DNA from: JAKVCB01 sp963578605
GTDB lineage: Bacteria; Planctomycetota; Planctomycetia; Pirellulales; Lacipirellulaceae
Reading direction: 5' to 3'
NCBI GenBank assembly: GCA_963578605.1
Contig: CAUZEA010000058.1
Span: forward strand, 1 to 35,325
Length of the DNA: 35,325 bases
Each line of letters starts with the position of its first letter. Position 1 is the first letter of the stretch. The notes below the pieces were generated by a model. It was given only the letters and a program-made list of their open reading frames with translations, was not told the origin of the DNA and did no database searches. Positions 22,295-29,927 of the stretch are shown here, piece by piece. A program made the position numbers and the translations under genes.

Positions 22295-23440
22295 CTAGTG
22301 AAGGGTCAACAGGTATGCCACAATTTTCTGGGTGCTGTCCTCGGTCAGTTGCATGTCCGGCATGCGACAACCGTCTTTGATGGCCTGTGGATCCTGGACC
22401 CATTGGGTGAGGTTTTCTTTGTTGTTGAGCCGAATGCCCGAGGCGATCGTCTCGCGACTCATGAGGTGGGTTAAATCAGGGCCAAATATGCCCTTGGCAT
22501 GGGTGCCGCGAATCGTGTGGCAGTTGGCACAGGCATTCGACAGGAACAAGTCGCGGCCGGCGCTCACCGCCGAGTTCAGTACGGCCGGTTTCTGCTGCTG
22601 GGCAACCCATTTCTGGAACTCGTCTTCACTTTCGGACTTGACCCGCAGCCACATGTGGGCGTGCTGGGTTCCGCAGTATTCGGCACATTGGCCAATGAAC
22701 CAGCCTGCCCGATTGGGCTGAAACCACATATGGTTCACACGGCCAGGAAAAAGGTCGGTTTTGCCGGCCAGTTGAGGCACCCAGAAACTGTGAATCACAT
22801 CGGCGGACTCAAGATCCAGATAGACCGGGCGTGGGGTGCCATCGGTACTCAGCGGGACGTGTAATTCGTTGGCCGTTGTAACATTGTGATCCAGGTATTG
22901 AAATTCCCACCACCATTGATGGCCAACCACGCGGACGTGAATCGCTTCCTTGGGTGGAGTCGTAGCACGAATGTCAAAAATGCTGCGGGCAGTGACTAGA
23001 AACAACACGAAGACGATAATTGCCGGACCTACGGTCCAGGCAAGTTCGATCGGCTTGCTCCCATAAATCTGTGGCGGTTCGCCGCCCGGCTCGTTGCGGC
23101 CTGCACGAAAACGAAAAATGAGGACGGCCATCGTTGTCCCCACCACCAGAAAGATGCAGACCATGATCCCCAGGATCAGATAAAACAAGTCGGAAATCGT
23201 TTGGGCTGGGGGCGATAAAGGACTAAGTGTAATGGCCCAGCCCTCTTGCGACCCGTCCTGGCCAGGTAACCTTGTGCCCGGGACGGCCAGCGTCGCGTTG
23301 GCTTCGGTGTGGGCTACAGCACTGGCTGCTTCCGAGGAGGTTCCCGAAGGTTCGGCGAAAACAAATTCGCCAGCGAGTGCACACAGACAGACGCCAGACA
23401 ACATGAACGATGGGCAGATTGTGCGGATCTTGCCAAGCAT
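22295..23440 (-). CDS. ctaC: Haem-copper oxidase subunit II with C-terminal cytochrome c (caa3)
   Basis: A 381-residue subunit counted from the ATG at 23440. It has a signal peptide, two helices (about 85-160), a cupredoxin domain with the CuA site and a fused cytochrome c. CuA ligands are H217 (DVIHSFW) and the segment CAEYCGTQHAHM (C252, C256, H260, M263). The haem site is CANCH (304-308), with a Met ligand in GCRMPDMQL. The fused haem makes the enzyme caa3-type. An upstream TTG at 23461 lies inside a predicted promoter whose start point would fall on the ATG at 23440, so the shorter start is preferred and the message may be leaderless. It is the first gene of the operon. Confidence 0.95.
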   Translation of the reverse strand: MLGKIRTICPSFMLSGVCLCALAGEFVFAEPSGTSSEAASAVAHTEANATLAVPGTRLPGQDGSQEGWAITLSPLSPPAQTISDLFYLILGIMVCIFLVVGTTMAVLIFRFRAGRNEPGGEPPQIYGSKPIELAWTVGPAIIVFVLFLVTARSIFDIRATTPPKEAIHVRVVGHQWWWEFQYLDHNVTTANELHVPLSTDGTPRPVYLDLESADVIHSFWVPQLAGKTDLFPGRVNHMWFQPNRAGWFIGQCAEYCGTQHAHMWLRVKSESEDEFQKWVAQQQKPAVLNSAVSAGRDLFLSNACANCHTIRGTHAKGIFGPDLTHLMSRETIASGIRLNNKENLTQWVQDPQAIKDGCRMPDMQLTEDSTQKIVAYLLTLH

Positions 23441-23447
23441 GCGGGGG

Positions 23448-23475
23448 ATTATAACAAACAAACGCCACCTGCAAA
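23448..23475 (-). promoter_or_regulatory. Predicted promoter of the respiratory operon
   Basis: On the minus strand a perfect TATAAT (23453-23448) is preceded after 16 bases by TTTGCA (23475-23470, four of six to TTGACA). Seven bases, CCCCCGC, separate the -10 from the ATG at 23440. Transcription would therefore start at or next to the A of the start codon. There is no Shine-Dalgarno sequence, which fits a leaderless transcript. Confidence 0.55.
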
Positions 23476-23892
23476 CCGGCGATTACTGAAGTCGGGGTAA
23501 GGACAAGGTTTGGTGTTTGATCTCTCCGTCAGGCGCGGTTTTCAGGGCTTTGGGACCTACGGTTGTCCGCAGTCTTGAAGGCACCGTTGGGAAACGCCTG
23601 GTCATTCTAATTTCTGGGGGAAACACAAAAAATCGCCAAATCACCGCAGGCCACGGCACTTCGATTCGTTCACGATCACCGGGTTGCTAACGGAAATAGC
23701 GTCGCCGGGCCACTCATAGTCCCCCGGTGGTGTCGGGAAAGGTCTTCGAAACTCGAGGTACCTTCATGCGGGCAGACGGCGGCCTGTAAAGCGGTGATTG
23801 TTAAGGATCCGCGTGATGGGGTTTCCGAACCCCTGCCCCCCCGAGACAACTGCCCGGCGACTACTTTAACCTACAACATTTAGGGTTTTTTG
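23476..23892. other. Divergent intergenic region
   Basis: This separates the respiratory operon from the PEP-CTERM gene at 23893. It carries a short hairpin at 23818-23833 (GGGGTT, loop TCCG, AACCCC) about 60 bases before that gene. No coding sequence, sigma-54 site or convincing second promoter was recognised. Confidence 0.45.
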
Positions 23893-24525
23893 ATGAACAC
23901 AGTACGTCAACACGTGGTAGCCATTGTAGTGGTCGTTCTTACAGTGCTTGCTCCTGCCCTGACCGCCCACGCCGCCATATTCAGCAACAGCACGCAGTTC
24001 ACGAACGCCGTGGGAGCGGAGAACTTGACCACCCAGGATTTTGAAGGGTTTATCACACCGCCCGCGACCGAAATGATCATCACCGAGATCGACGGGGTGA
24101 CCTTCACGACATCGGGAAGTGATGTAATTATCATCACGAGTTTCATGGGTGGTTATCTGCAAAATGGCGAGCAGGACCGCAATATTGAGATTGCATTTCC
24201 CGAACCGGTTGCTGCCGCATCGGTTTCGATGAAGTTTCTTGATTTGTACAACTACGCAACCATTGGGGGTGAAGTGATGGGAGAAGCCGCAGACGGCACG
24301 GAAGTTTTCAGTGTCAGTCAACCTCCCGGTACGTTTTTTGTCGGGTACGTAGGTCCGGCTGCGCCCATTACCAAGCTTTTCTTGCTTTCCGGCGGTGGGG
24401 CACGGGCGGTGGTCGACACGCTGCAGTACGCGGTTACGGCCGATGTGCCCGAACCTTTTAGCAGTACTATGGGTTTGCTGGCCGTTTTGGGCAGCCTGGC
24501 GACTGGCCGCAGAGGCCGACGTTGA
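23893..24525 (+). CDS. Short secreted PEP-CTERM protein
   Basis: A 210-residue exported protein. The ATG at 23893 follows AGGG by seven bases and starts a clear signal peptide (VVAIVVVVLTVLAPALTAHAA). The mature part is a beta-rich domain (FTNAVG, LTTQDFEGF, VTFTTSGSDVIII, IEIAFPEPVAAASVSMKF) like those of small PEP-CTERM proteins with a jelly-roll appearance. The end is VPEPFSSTMGLLAVLG followed by RRGRR, the exosortase signal. It has no dockerin-like repeat and is not closely related to the three tandem paralogues. Function unknown. Confidence 0.85.
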   Translation: MNTVRQHVVAIVVVVLTVLAPALTAHAAIFSNSTQFTNAVGAENLTTQDFEGFITPPATEMIITEIDGVTFTTSGSDVIIITSFMGGYLQNGEQDRNIEIAFPEPVAAASVSMKFLDLYNYATIGGEVMGEAADGTEVFSVSQPPGTFFVGYVGPAAPITKLFLLSGGGARAVVDTLQYAVTADVPEPFSSTMGLLAVLGSLATGRRGRR

Positions 24526-24649
24526 TCCTCGAACGTAGCACTGCAGACGGACGCGTTCCACCTAAGGAGAAAAGAGCCCAAAATCTCCACGGCCTGGCGA
24601 ACATGTTTTGGCCGGGTACCTGGGATCGGATTTTGCCTGAACCGCTGTT

Positions 24650-25548
24650 TTAGAGGATGTAGAAGTCATCTGGCGGCGGAATGGGTGGCACGTCCTTTTC
24701 ACCAGCCATTTGCCGCAAATCAATTTCGATTCGTTTGGACAAGTGGCTCATCTCGACGTCAGTTGGTTGATTCTCAAATGGGTTTTGCATCGACACTGCA
24801 GTTTTTTCCAGCAGGAAAAAGATTGTGGCAATTGCGAGCGTGGCCGGAATTTCAACAAACCCCAAATCGTCGAAAATCGACAGGGGCAACAGGAGCACAA
24901 ACAAAAACAGCAGAAAGTAATAAAACTGGCTGTGAATTCAAAGGAAAATCGCGTTTTTTATTCGTTCGCAAAGTCCCATGCTGTCGGTCAACCGGGTCAG
25001 CGAATCATCAATCTGCGTTTGCTGCTGTGGGGTCATCAATCTCTCGGAGAATGCTTGCTGGGTGGCGATGGCCTGCAACGCGAGAACACCAGCAGCCTGG
25101 TTGTCGCATGCCACGACCTTTTGCGCATCCTCCGCAGAAAGATACATTTCTCGGATTGGTTGCAGGTCTTGGTGACGCAGTTGATGGGCCAGCAAGTAGG
25201 AAATGCAATGAGTCGTTGGATGGAATGTGCGCGGTAACTCTCGAGAATTTTGTCGGCACTCTGCGGGCTATGGAAAAAGAGAAGTTGTCGGGCAAGGGTC
25301 CGCATATCGTTGACGATGTTACCCCAGACGCGACGCGCTTCCCACCAACGGGCATAAGCCTGACTCGTACGAAAGACGATGATCACCGAGACCACCGAGA
25401 GAAAGTAAGGTAAAACAATTGGTGGCAGGTCTTTGTCGATGTAGTTGTCGCCAAGCGATACGAAGGTTGCCAGCACAAAGGTGGCTGCCAGCTCCCAACG
25501 GATCTGACCGAAGATATAACGTAGAGGTACCCGTTTGGCGATCAGCAT
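24650..25548 (-). pseudogene. Bestrophin-like (UPF0187-type) membrane protein, broken
   Basis: Three consecutive pieces add up to one bestrophin-family anion-channel-like protein of about 300 residues. The first frame (from the ATG at 25548) gives the N-terminal helices and the conserved FRTSQAYARWWEARRVWGN. Near 25195-25205 the homology shifts by one base to another frame, which gives LLAHQLRHQDLQ and SMGLCERIKNAIF, where the family's CERIK motif is kept. An in-frame TGA at 24938-24940 then interrupts. The same frame continues to the end with LLFLFVLLLPLSIF, the helix LATIAIATIFF-like segment and NPFENQPTDVEMS, another family signature. One frameshift plus one nonsense codon make a functional product unlikely, unless there are sequencing errors. 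Similarity is otherwise well kept, so inactivation looks recent. Confidence 0.78.
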
Positions 25549-25988
25549 GGTCCGGTTGTGATATCGTTGAAGGTGGGGGAATCAACCAGGTTTTCGTTTC
25601 GAATTCGTCGTTGTTTGGTGGGGAGGTTCAAGCGGACTCAGAAAAGTTTGGGATTTCCAAACGGGTCGCTGCGGAAAATCTTGCTTCTGTTTGCCGTGGA
25701 CTCACCAGAGTCGCCTATTGTGCCAGCGGTGCCTTTCGCCGCAAAGAGGATGTGTTGGGCCCAAGTTCGCGGGCGGTTCTAAAGTCCCGGGATTCACTGC
25801 CCACACATGTTCTGGACGCGTTGTTTTCTCTGAGATAAGCTTGCCGAAGCAGACCTGGCAGACCTGGCGAGGAAGTGCGGCACGCACGTGGTCCAGTGAT
25901 ACGCACGAGGTACAGGCGGTCTTATGGACGGTTGGCAGTTTGTGGAGACCGATGACCTGTTTCGGCTGCAACACAAGGAGATGGTTCG
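25549..25988. other. Intergenic region before the flavin monooxygenase gene
   Basis: No gene is recognised in most of this stretch. At its end a 22-codon frame (ATG 25924, TGA 25990-25992; DGWQFVETDDLFRL) overlaps the monooxygenase ATG by four bases. It has no well-placed ribosome-binding site, so it is noted only as a possible coupling ORF. A short direct repeat, GCAGACCTGG, occurs twice at 25850-25870. Confidence 0.35.
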
Positions 25989-27536
25989 ATGACACAGGAA
26001 CTCGTACTGATTGCAGGGGCCGGTCCGGTTGGGATGACCGCGGCTCACCGGATTGCGCGACATGGAGTGCCGGTGCGAATCGTCGATATTGCCGAGGAGC
26101 CGACCCAGCTTTCCAAGGCGCTGGTGGTGTGGCGGCGGACCTTCCAAGTGCTCGATTCGACCATTGGTTTTGAGCGGTTTTTGGCCGCCGGGCACGAGGC
26201 CCGCAAGGTGACTTTCTTTGCGGATGGAAAGTCCCTCGGGACGGTTGCTTTGCAAACCGAGAGTCATCAATTGCCTGCCGGGGTCTTTATCCCCCAATCC
26301 AAAACCGAAAAGATCCTCAACGAAGCACTGGCCGACCAAAAGATTGAAGTCCAGCGGCGTACCCGGCTGGTCGGGCTCATGCCCGAAAGCGACGGTGTCA
26401 CATGCCAGCTCGAAGGGCCCGCTGGCCCGGAGCAGGTTCGCTGCTCCTGGTTGATTGGCTGCGACGGGGCCCATTCGGCCGTACGGCACGGGCTTAAGCT
26501 GGCCTTTCCCGGCGAGGCGGTTGACCGTCGCTGGATCCTGGGAGATGTGCGAGTTGACGCCGAGACCGATCCACACGAAACCATGATCGAGAGCGGCCCG
26601 GGCGGGTCCGTCGCACTGTTTCCCGTGGGGCCCGACCGCTGGCGGATCATTGCCGACGGCGGACCGATTGAAGCAGATGCCGTACGTTACGATCCCTCGA
26701 TTGCCGAACTGCAGGCCGTGCTTGATGACCGGACGGGCCGAGGTTGGAAAATCAGCGAGACATACTGGCGGGGTGAGTTCCGAGTCAACGAACGGCAGGT
26801 CGAGAATTATGTGCATGGGCGCGTGTTGCTGGCTGGCGATGCCGCCCACGTGCACAGCCCGGCAGGAGGCCAGGGGATGAATACCGGGATCCAGGATGCA
26901 GCCAACCTGGCCTGGAAAGTCGCCCTCGACTGGCATGGAGGTAGCCAGCCAGGTTTGGTGGAAAGCTACCAGCAGGAACGTCATCCGGTCGGGCAATTCG
27001 TGGTCAAGGCTTCCGGCCGGATGTTGCGGGCGGCCATGATTTCCAACCCCGTCGCCCGCCACTTCCGCGACATAGCGTTGCACCTCGGCCTGGAGATCCC
27101 GGCCATCAGGCGGCAGCTCACCGAGTTTCTCAGCGAAGAGACTGTTAACTTGCGAGGTAGCCAGCTGAATGGGTCCGGGTTTCGTGGCGCCTCGGTTCAG
27201 CCAGGCGATGCTTTTCCTGATGTGGCGATCGAGCAGGGTGGAAAACTCCGACCCGCCACCGACCTGCTACGAGGGGCCGAGGCGGTTTGCCTGGTGTTTG
27301 GCAGCGAGGTTGCAGCCGATCTGCCCACCCGGTTTGGAGACCCCCAGCGAGGTTTTCCACTGACAGTCAGGCACGTGGGCCCTGGCACCGAGACCCCCGA
27401 AGTCGACCAGCTGGCCACGGCCCTGGGATTGACCCAGGGCGGCGTTGCCCTGATTCGCCCCGACAGCATCGTGGCGGCCGTCGGTACCGCTCCGGAGGTT
27501 GTCACCCAGCTCTTTGATCATTGGGGCGTTGGTTAA
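25989..27536 (+). CDS. FAD-dependent aromatic-ring monooxygenase (PheA/UbiH-type)
   Basis: A 515-residue flavoprotein hydroxylase. The ATG at 25989 has AAGGAG eight bases upstream. The FAD dinucleotide motif is GAGPVG (10-15), the second motif is CDGAHSAVR (158-166), and the third is GRVLLAGDAAHVHSP with G283-D284, followed by GGQGMNTGIQDAANLAWK. The C-terminal 140 residues match the thioredoxin-like domain of phenol 2-monooxygenase-type enzymes (PGDAFPDV, LLRGAEAVCLVF). Such enzymes hydroxylate phenolic or other aromatic compounds using NAD(P)H and oxygen; the substrate here is open. It is probably cytoplasmic and seems to be transcribed alone. Confidence 0.92.
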   Translation: MTQELVLIAGAGPVGMTAAHRIARHGVPVRIVDIAEEPTQLSKALVVWRRTFQVLDSTIGFERFLAAGHEARKVTFFADGKSLGTVALQTESHQLPAGVFIPQSKTEKILNEALADQKIEVQRRTRLVGLMPESDGVTCQLEGPAGPEQVRCSWLIGCDGAHSAVRHGLKLAFPGEAVDRRWILGDVRVDAETDPHETMIESGPGGSVALFPVGPDRWRIIADGGPIEADAVRYDPSIAELQAVLDDRTGRGWKISETYWRGEFRVNERQVENYVHGRVLLAGDAAHVHSPAGGQGMNTGIQDAANLAWKVALDWHGGSQPGLVESYQQERHPVGQFVVKASGRMLRAAMISNPVARHFRDIALHLGLEIPAIRRQLTEFLSEETVNLRGSQLNGSGFRGASVQPGDAFPDVAIEQGGKLRPATDLLRGAEAVCLVFGSEVAADLPTRFGDPQRGFPLTVRHVGPGTETPEVDQLATALGLTQGGVALIRPDSIVAAVGTAPEVVTQLFDHWGVG

Positions 27537-27617
27537 GCGTACGATTCGGGGCCCATTCTCCGCTGGCTGGCCAGCAAATCGGTAGGTGTTTGTGCTTGCA
27601 GCCTATAGAATGAGGTG

Positions 27618-28331
27618 ATGAGGTTCGCAACCCTGTGCCAACGTGAGATGAAATTGGCAGCGATTGCAGTTTTAGTTAACACCTGCCCCACTCTGGCCAC
27701 CCAATACTTCCAGGTCTCCCGATTTGTGACTTCGGGACAGCCCGACCAGGTTTATGTATTACCCCTGGAAGATCCGACTGACATTGCCCACGCAAAACAA
27801 CTGATTGCCAAGGGCCTGACAGCGGGGTCGCCATTGGTCATCGCCGGAATTGCTGCCGGGAGCGATGGTATTAATCGGGATATGCTTGCTGCGGGCGAGC
27901 CATTCTGGTCATGGCACGTGACACAATTTCAAGGATTTGCAGATTTAGCCATCGAGCTTTGTGACGGAAATCCGCAGCTCGTCGAAAACGACGTTGCCAG
28001 TTGGATTGCCAATACGGGCGGACAGATCTGTTTTTGGTCCTATACGGTAACCGGCATTCTGAGTGACGGCGTTGCTGGCGACTATGACGGGAATGGGACA
28101 GTCGATGCGGCCGACTACACGGTGTGGCGCGACACACTGGGCTCGCAGTTGGATCTGCGCGCCGACGGTAACGGCAATGGGTTTGTCGATCCGGGCGACT
28201 ACAAGTTCTGGAAAGTGCGGTTTGGCAATACGGTTCGTGAGACGCTGTCTGTCACGGTTCCTGAGCCCATCGCTCTGGTCATGTTGTTCTCCTCCGGCCT
28301 GGTTGGGCTGGGGTGCTCCAGGCAGCGATAG
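27618..28331 (+). CDS. Secreted dockerin-like, PEP-CTERM protein
   Basis: A protein of 237 residues from the ATG at 27618, or 227 from the ATG at 27648 where a tighter signal peptide begins (MKLAAIAVLV). A TATAGA eight bases before 27618 would allow a leaderless start there. The mature N-terminal domain (about 30-155) is short and contains the segment LEDPTDIAHAKQLIAKGL, then GSPLVIAGIAAGSDGINRD. This resembles a BP74-like or calmodulin-independent secreted module, but I cannot name it securely. A complete dockerin-like repeat pair follows (GDYDGNGTVDAADYTVWRD and DGNGNGFVDPGDYKFW), then VPEP, a hydrophobic helix and a basic end. Both repeats keep their calcium-type Asp/Asn positions, unlike the gene ending at 5380. 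Confidence 0.82.
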   Translation: MRFATLCQREMKLAAIAVLVNTCPTLATQYFQVSRFVTSGQPDQVYVLPLEDPTDIAHAKQLIAKGLTAGSPLVIAGIAAGSDGINRDMLAAGEPFWSWHVTQFQGFADLAIELCDGNPQLVENDVASWIANTGGQICFWSYTVTGILSDGVAGDYDGNGTVDAADYTVWRDTLGSQLDLRADGNGNGFVDPGDYKFWKVRFGNTVRETLSVTVPEPIALVMLFSSGLVGLGCSRQR

Positions 28332-28383
28332 AATTCGAGACGGTGTTGACTGCGTTTGGGATGGTTTGCCGCACCCGATGTGT

Positions 28384-29925
28384 CTACGCCATGATGTCTT
28401 CGATGGCGTGGCCGTGCACATCGGTGAGGCGGCGATCGATCCCGTTGTGACGAACCGTCAGCTGTTCGTGGTCGATGCCCAGCAGTTGTAAGATCGTGGC
28501 ATGGATATCGTAGACTTGTGTCGGATTGCCACGATCAAGGGGCTTGTAGCCCCACTGGTCCGACGGCCCGTAGGTTGCACCACCCTTGATGCCCCCGCCA
28601 CACAACCAATTCGTAAAAACGTACGGATTGTGGTCGCGCCCTTTGTTGCCTTGCGTACTAGGCATGCGACCAAACTCGGTTGTCCACAGAATGATTGTGT
28701 CGTCCAGCAGACCGCGTTGCTTTAAATCCTTGATCAGCGCAGCTGTACCAACCGCCATGCCGTAAGCCAGTGGTCTATGGTCGCGATCAATATCTTCGTG
28801 ACTGTCCCAGTTGCGTCGCGGAAAGCCATTGTCATTGCCTGACCAGACTTGTATGAACCGGACTCCGCGTTCGAGCAGTCGCCGCGCGATCAGGCACTTG
28901 TGCCCGAAGTATTCGATCTCTTCGGGAATATTGATCTCGGCTGGATACTTCTGGCCAAGCCGATCGAGCCCGTACATCTTGAGGATGTGTTCGGGCTCGT
29001 CAGAGATGTCGAGTGCTTCCGGAGCACTCAACTGCATCCTTGCTGCCAACTCGTAAGAACGGATGCGGGCCTCCAGGCGTGAGTCGGCCGGACGTTGCTG
29101 CTGGTAGTTGCGATTGAGTTGATTCAGCAACGCCAGGCCTTCGCGGTCGCTTTCTTTCGTTACAAAATCGGCTCGTGGCAAGAGGTCGTCGATCGGGTTT
29201 TCACGCTGCGGAAAGATCGTCGTTCCTTGGGTGTGTGTTGGCAGGAAAGCCGAGGCCCAATTTTTCGGCCCGTTCGATGCGAAGCCTCGATGGTCAGGCA
29301 GAACGACAAACCTCGGCAAGTTGTCATTAAGAGTTCCCAAGGCATAACTGATCCAGGCCCCCATGCCAGGAAACCCAGGGTCCTGGAAGCCCGTCGCTTG
29401 CAAGTAGGTCGCCTGGCTGTGAACGCCTGTCTTGCCGATCATGTTGTGAACGAATGCAATCTCGTCGACACAATCGCCCAGCGGCGCAACCGCCTCGCTG
29501 ATCATCTTGCCACACTCGCCATGCGGCGCAAACTTGAACGGCGACTTCATCCACGGTCCCAGTCCATTCTGGAATACCTCGACATGCTCACCAAAGTTCG
29601 ATTCCTCACCGTGGTGTTTTTCCAACGCAGGTTTATAGTCCCACATATCGAGATGGCTCCCCGCTCCGGCCATGAACAACTGCACAACGCGGGTCGCTTT
29701 CGGTGGGTAATGCAAGGTATCGATCACGCCCCCGGTGTTCTTGTTGCGCGAACTGGCTTGTGCCATTTTGTCGTTGAGCAACATCGCTGCCAACGCGAGG
29801 CTACCGAAGCCAGCGCCCGATTGCGCAAGGAGTTCGCGGCGTGACAGCAGACTCATCGGTCGGTGGTGGGGGAAGGCAGAGTAATTAGACATGTTCTTGA
29901 GGGGTACACCTGCTTCGTGACACAT
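28384..29925 (-). CDS. DUF1501 protein with Tat signal
   Basis: A 513-residue protein of the sulfatase/alkaline-phosphatase-like DUF1501 family. The ATG at 29925 follows the stop of the upstream gene by two bases, so translation is probably coupled. A later ATG nearer the Tat motif (SRRELLAQSGAGFG, residues 28-41) is also possible. Family landmarks include QLFMAGAGSHLDMWDYKP, a metal-type HNMIG, the segment RRLLERGVRFIQVW, NWDSHEDID, and EFGRMPSTQGNKGRDHNP near the C terminus. It is expected in the periplasm. In planctomycetes it is almost always paired with a PSD1/DUF1549/DUF1553 protein, as here. The reaction catalysed is not established. Confidence 0.93.
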   Translation of the reverse strand: MCHEAGVPLKNMSNYSAFPHHRPMSLLSRRELLAQSGAGFGSLALAAMLLNDKMAQASSRNKNTGGVIDTLHYPPKATRVVQLFMAGAGSHLDMWDYKPALEKHHGEESNFGEHVEVFQNGLGPWMKSPFKFAPHGECGKMISEAVAPLGDCVDEIAFVHNMIGKTGVHSQATYLQATGFQDPGFPGMGAWISYALGTLNDNLPRFVVLPDHRGFASNGPKNWASAFLPTHTQGTTIFPQRENPIDDLLPRADFVTKESDREGLALLNQLNRNYQQQRPADSRLEARIRSYELAARMQLSAPEALDISDEPEHILKMYGLDRLGQKYPAEINIPEEIEYFGHKCLIARRLLERGVRFIQVWSGNDNGFPRRNWDSHEDIDRDHRPLAYGMAVGTAALIKDLKQRGLLDDTIILWTTEFGRMPSTQGNKGRDHNPYVFTNWLCGGGIKGGATYGPSDQWGYKPLDRGNPTQVYDIHATILQLLGIDHEQLTVRHNGIDRRLTDVHGHAIEDIMA

Positions 29926-29927
29926 GA

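Noticed and set aside
25794..27083. Long minus-strand open frame (429 codons) opposite the monooxygenase gene
   Set aside because: It is antisense to a strongly conserved flavoprotein with all three FAD motifs, has no ribosome-binding site and shows no protein-family features; it is a by-product of codon bias.
29095..29844. Plus-strand open frame (249 codons) opposite the DUF1501 gene
   Set aside because: Antisense to a conserved gene, no start signals and no recognisable domain.
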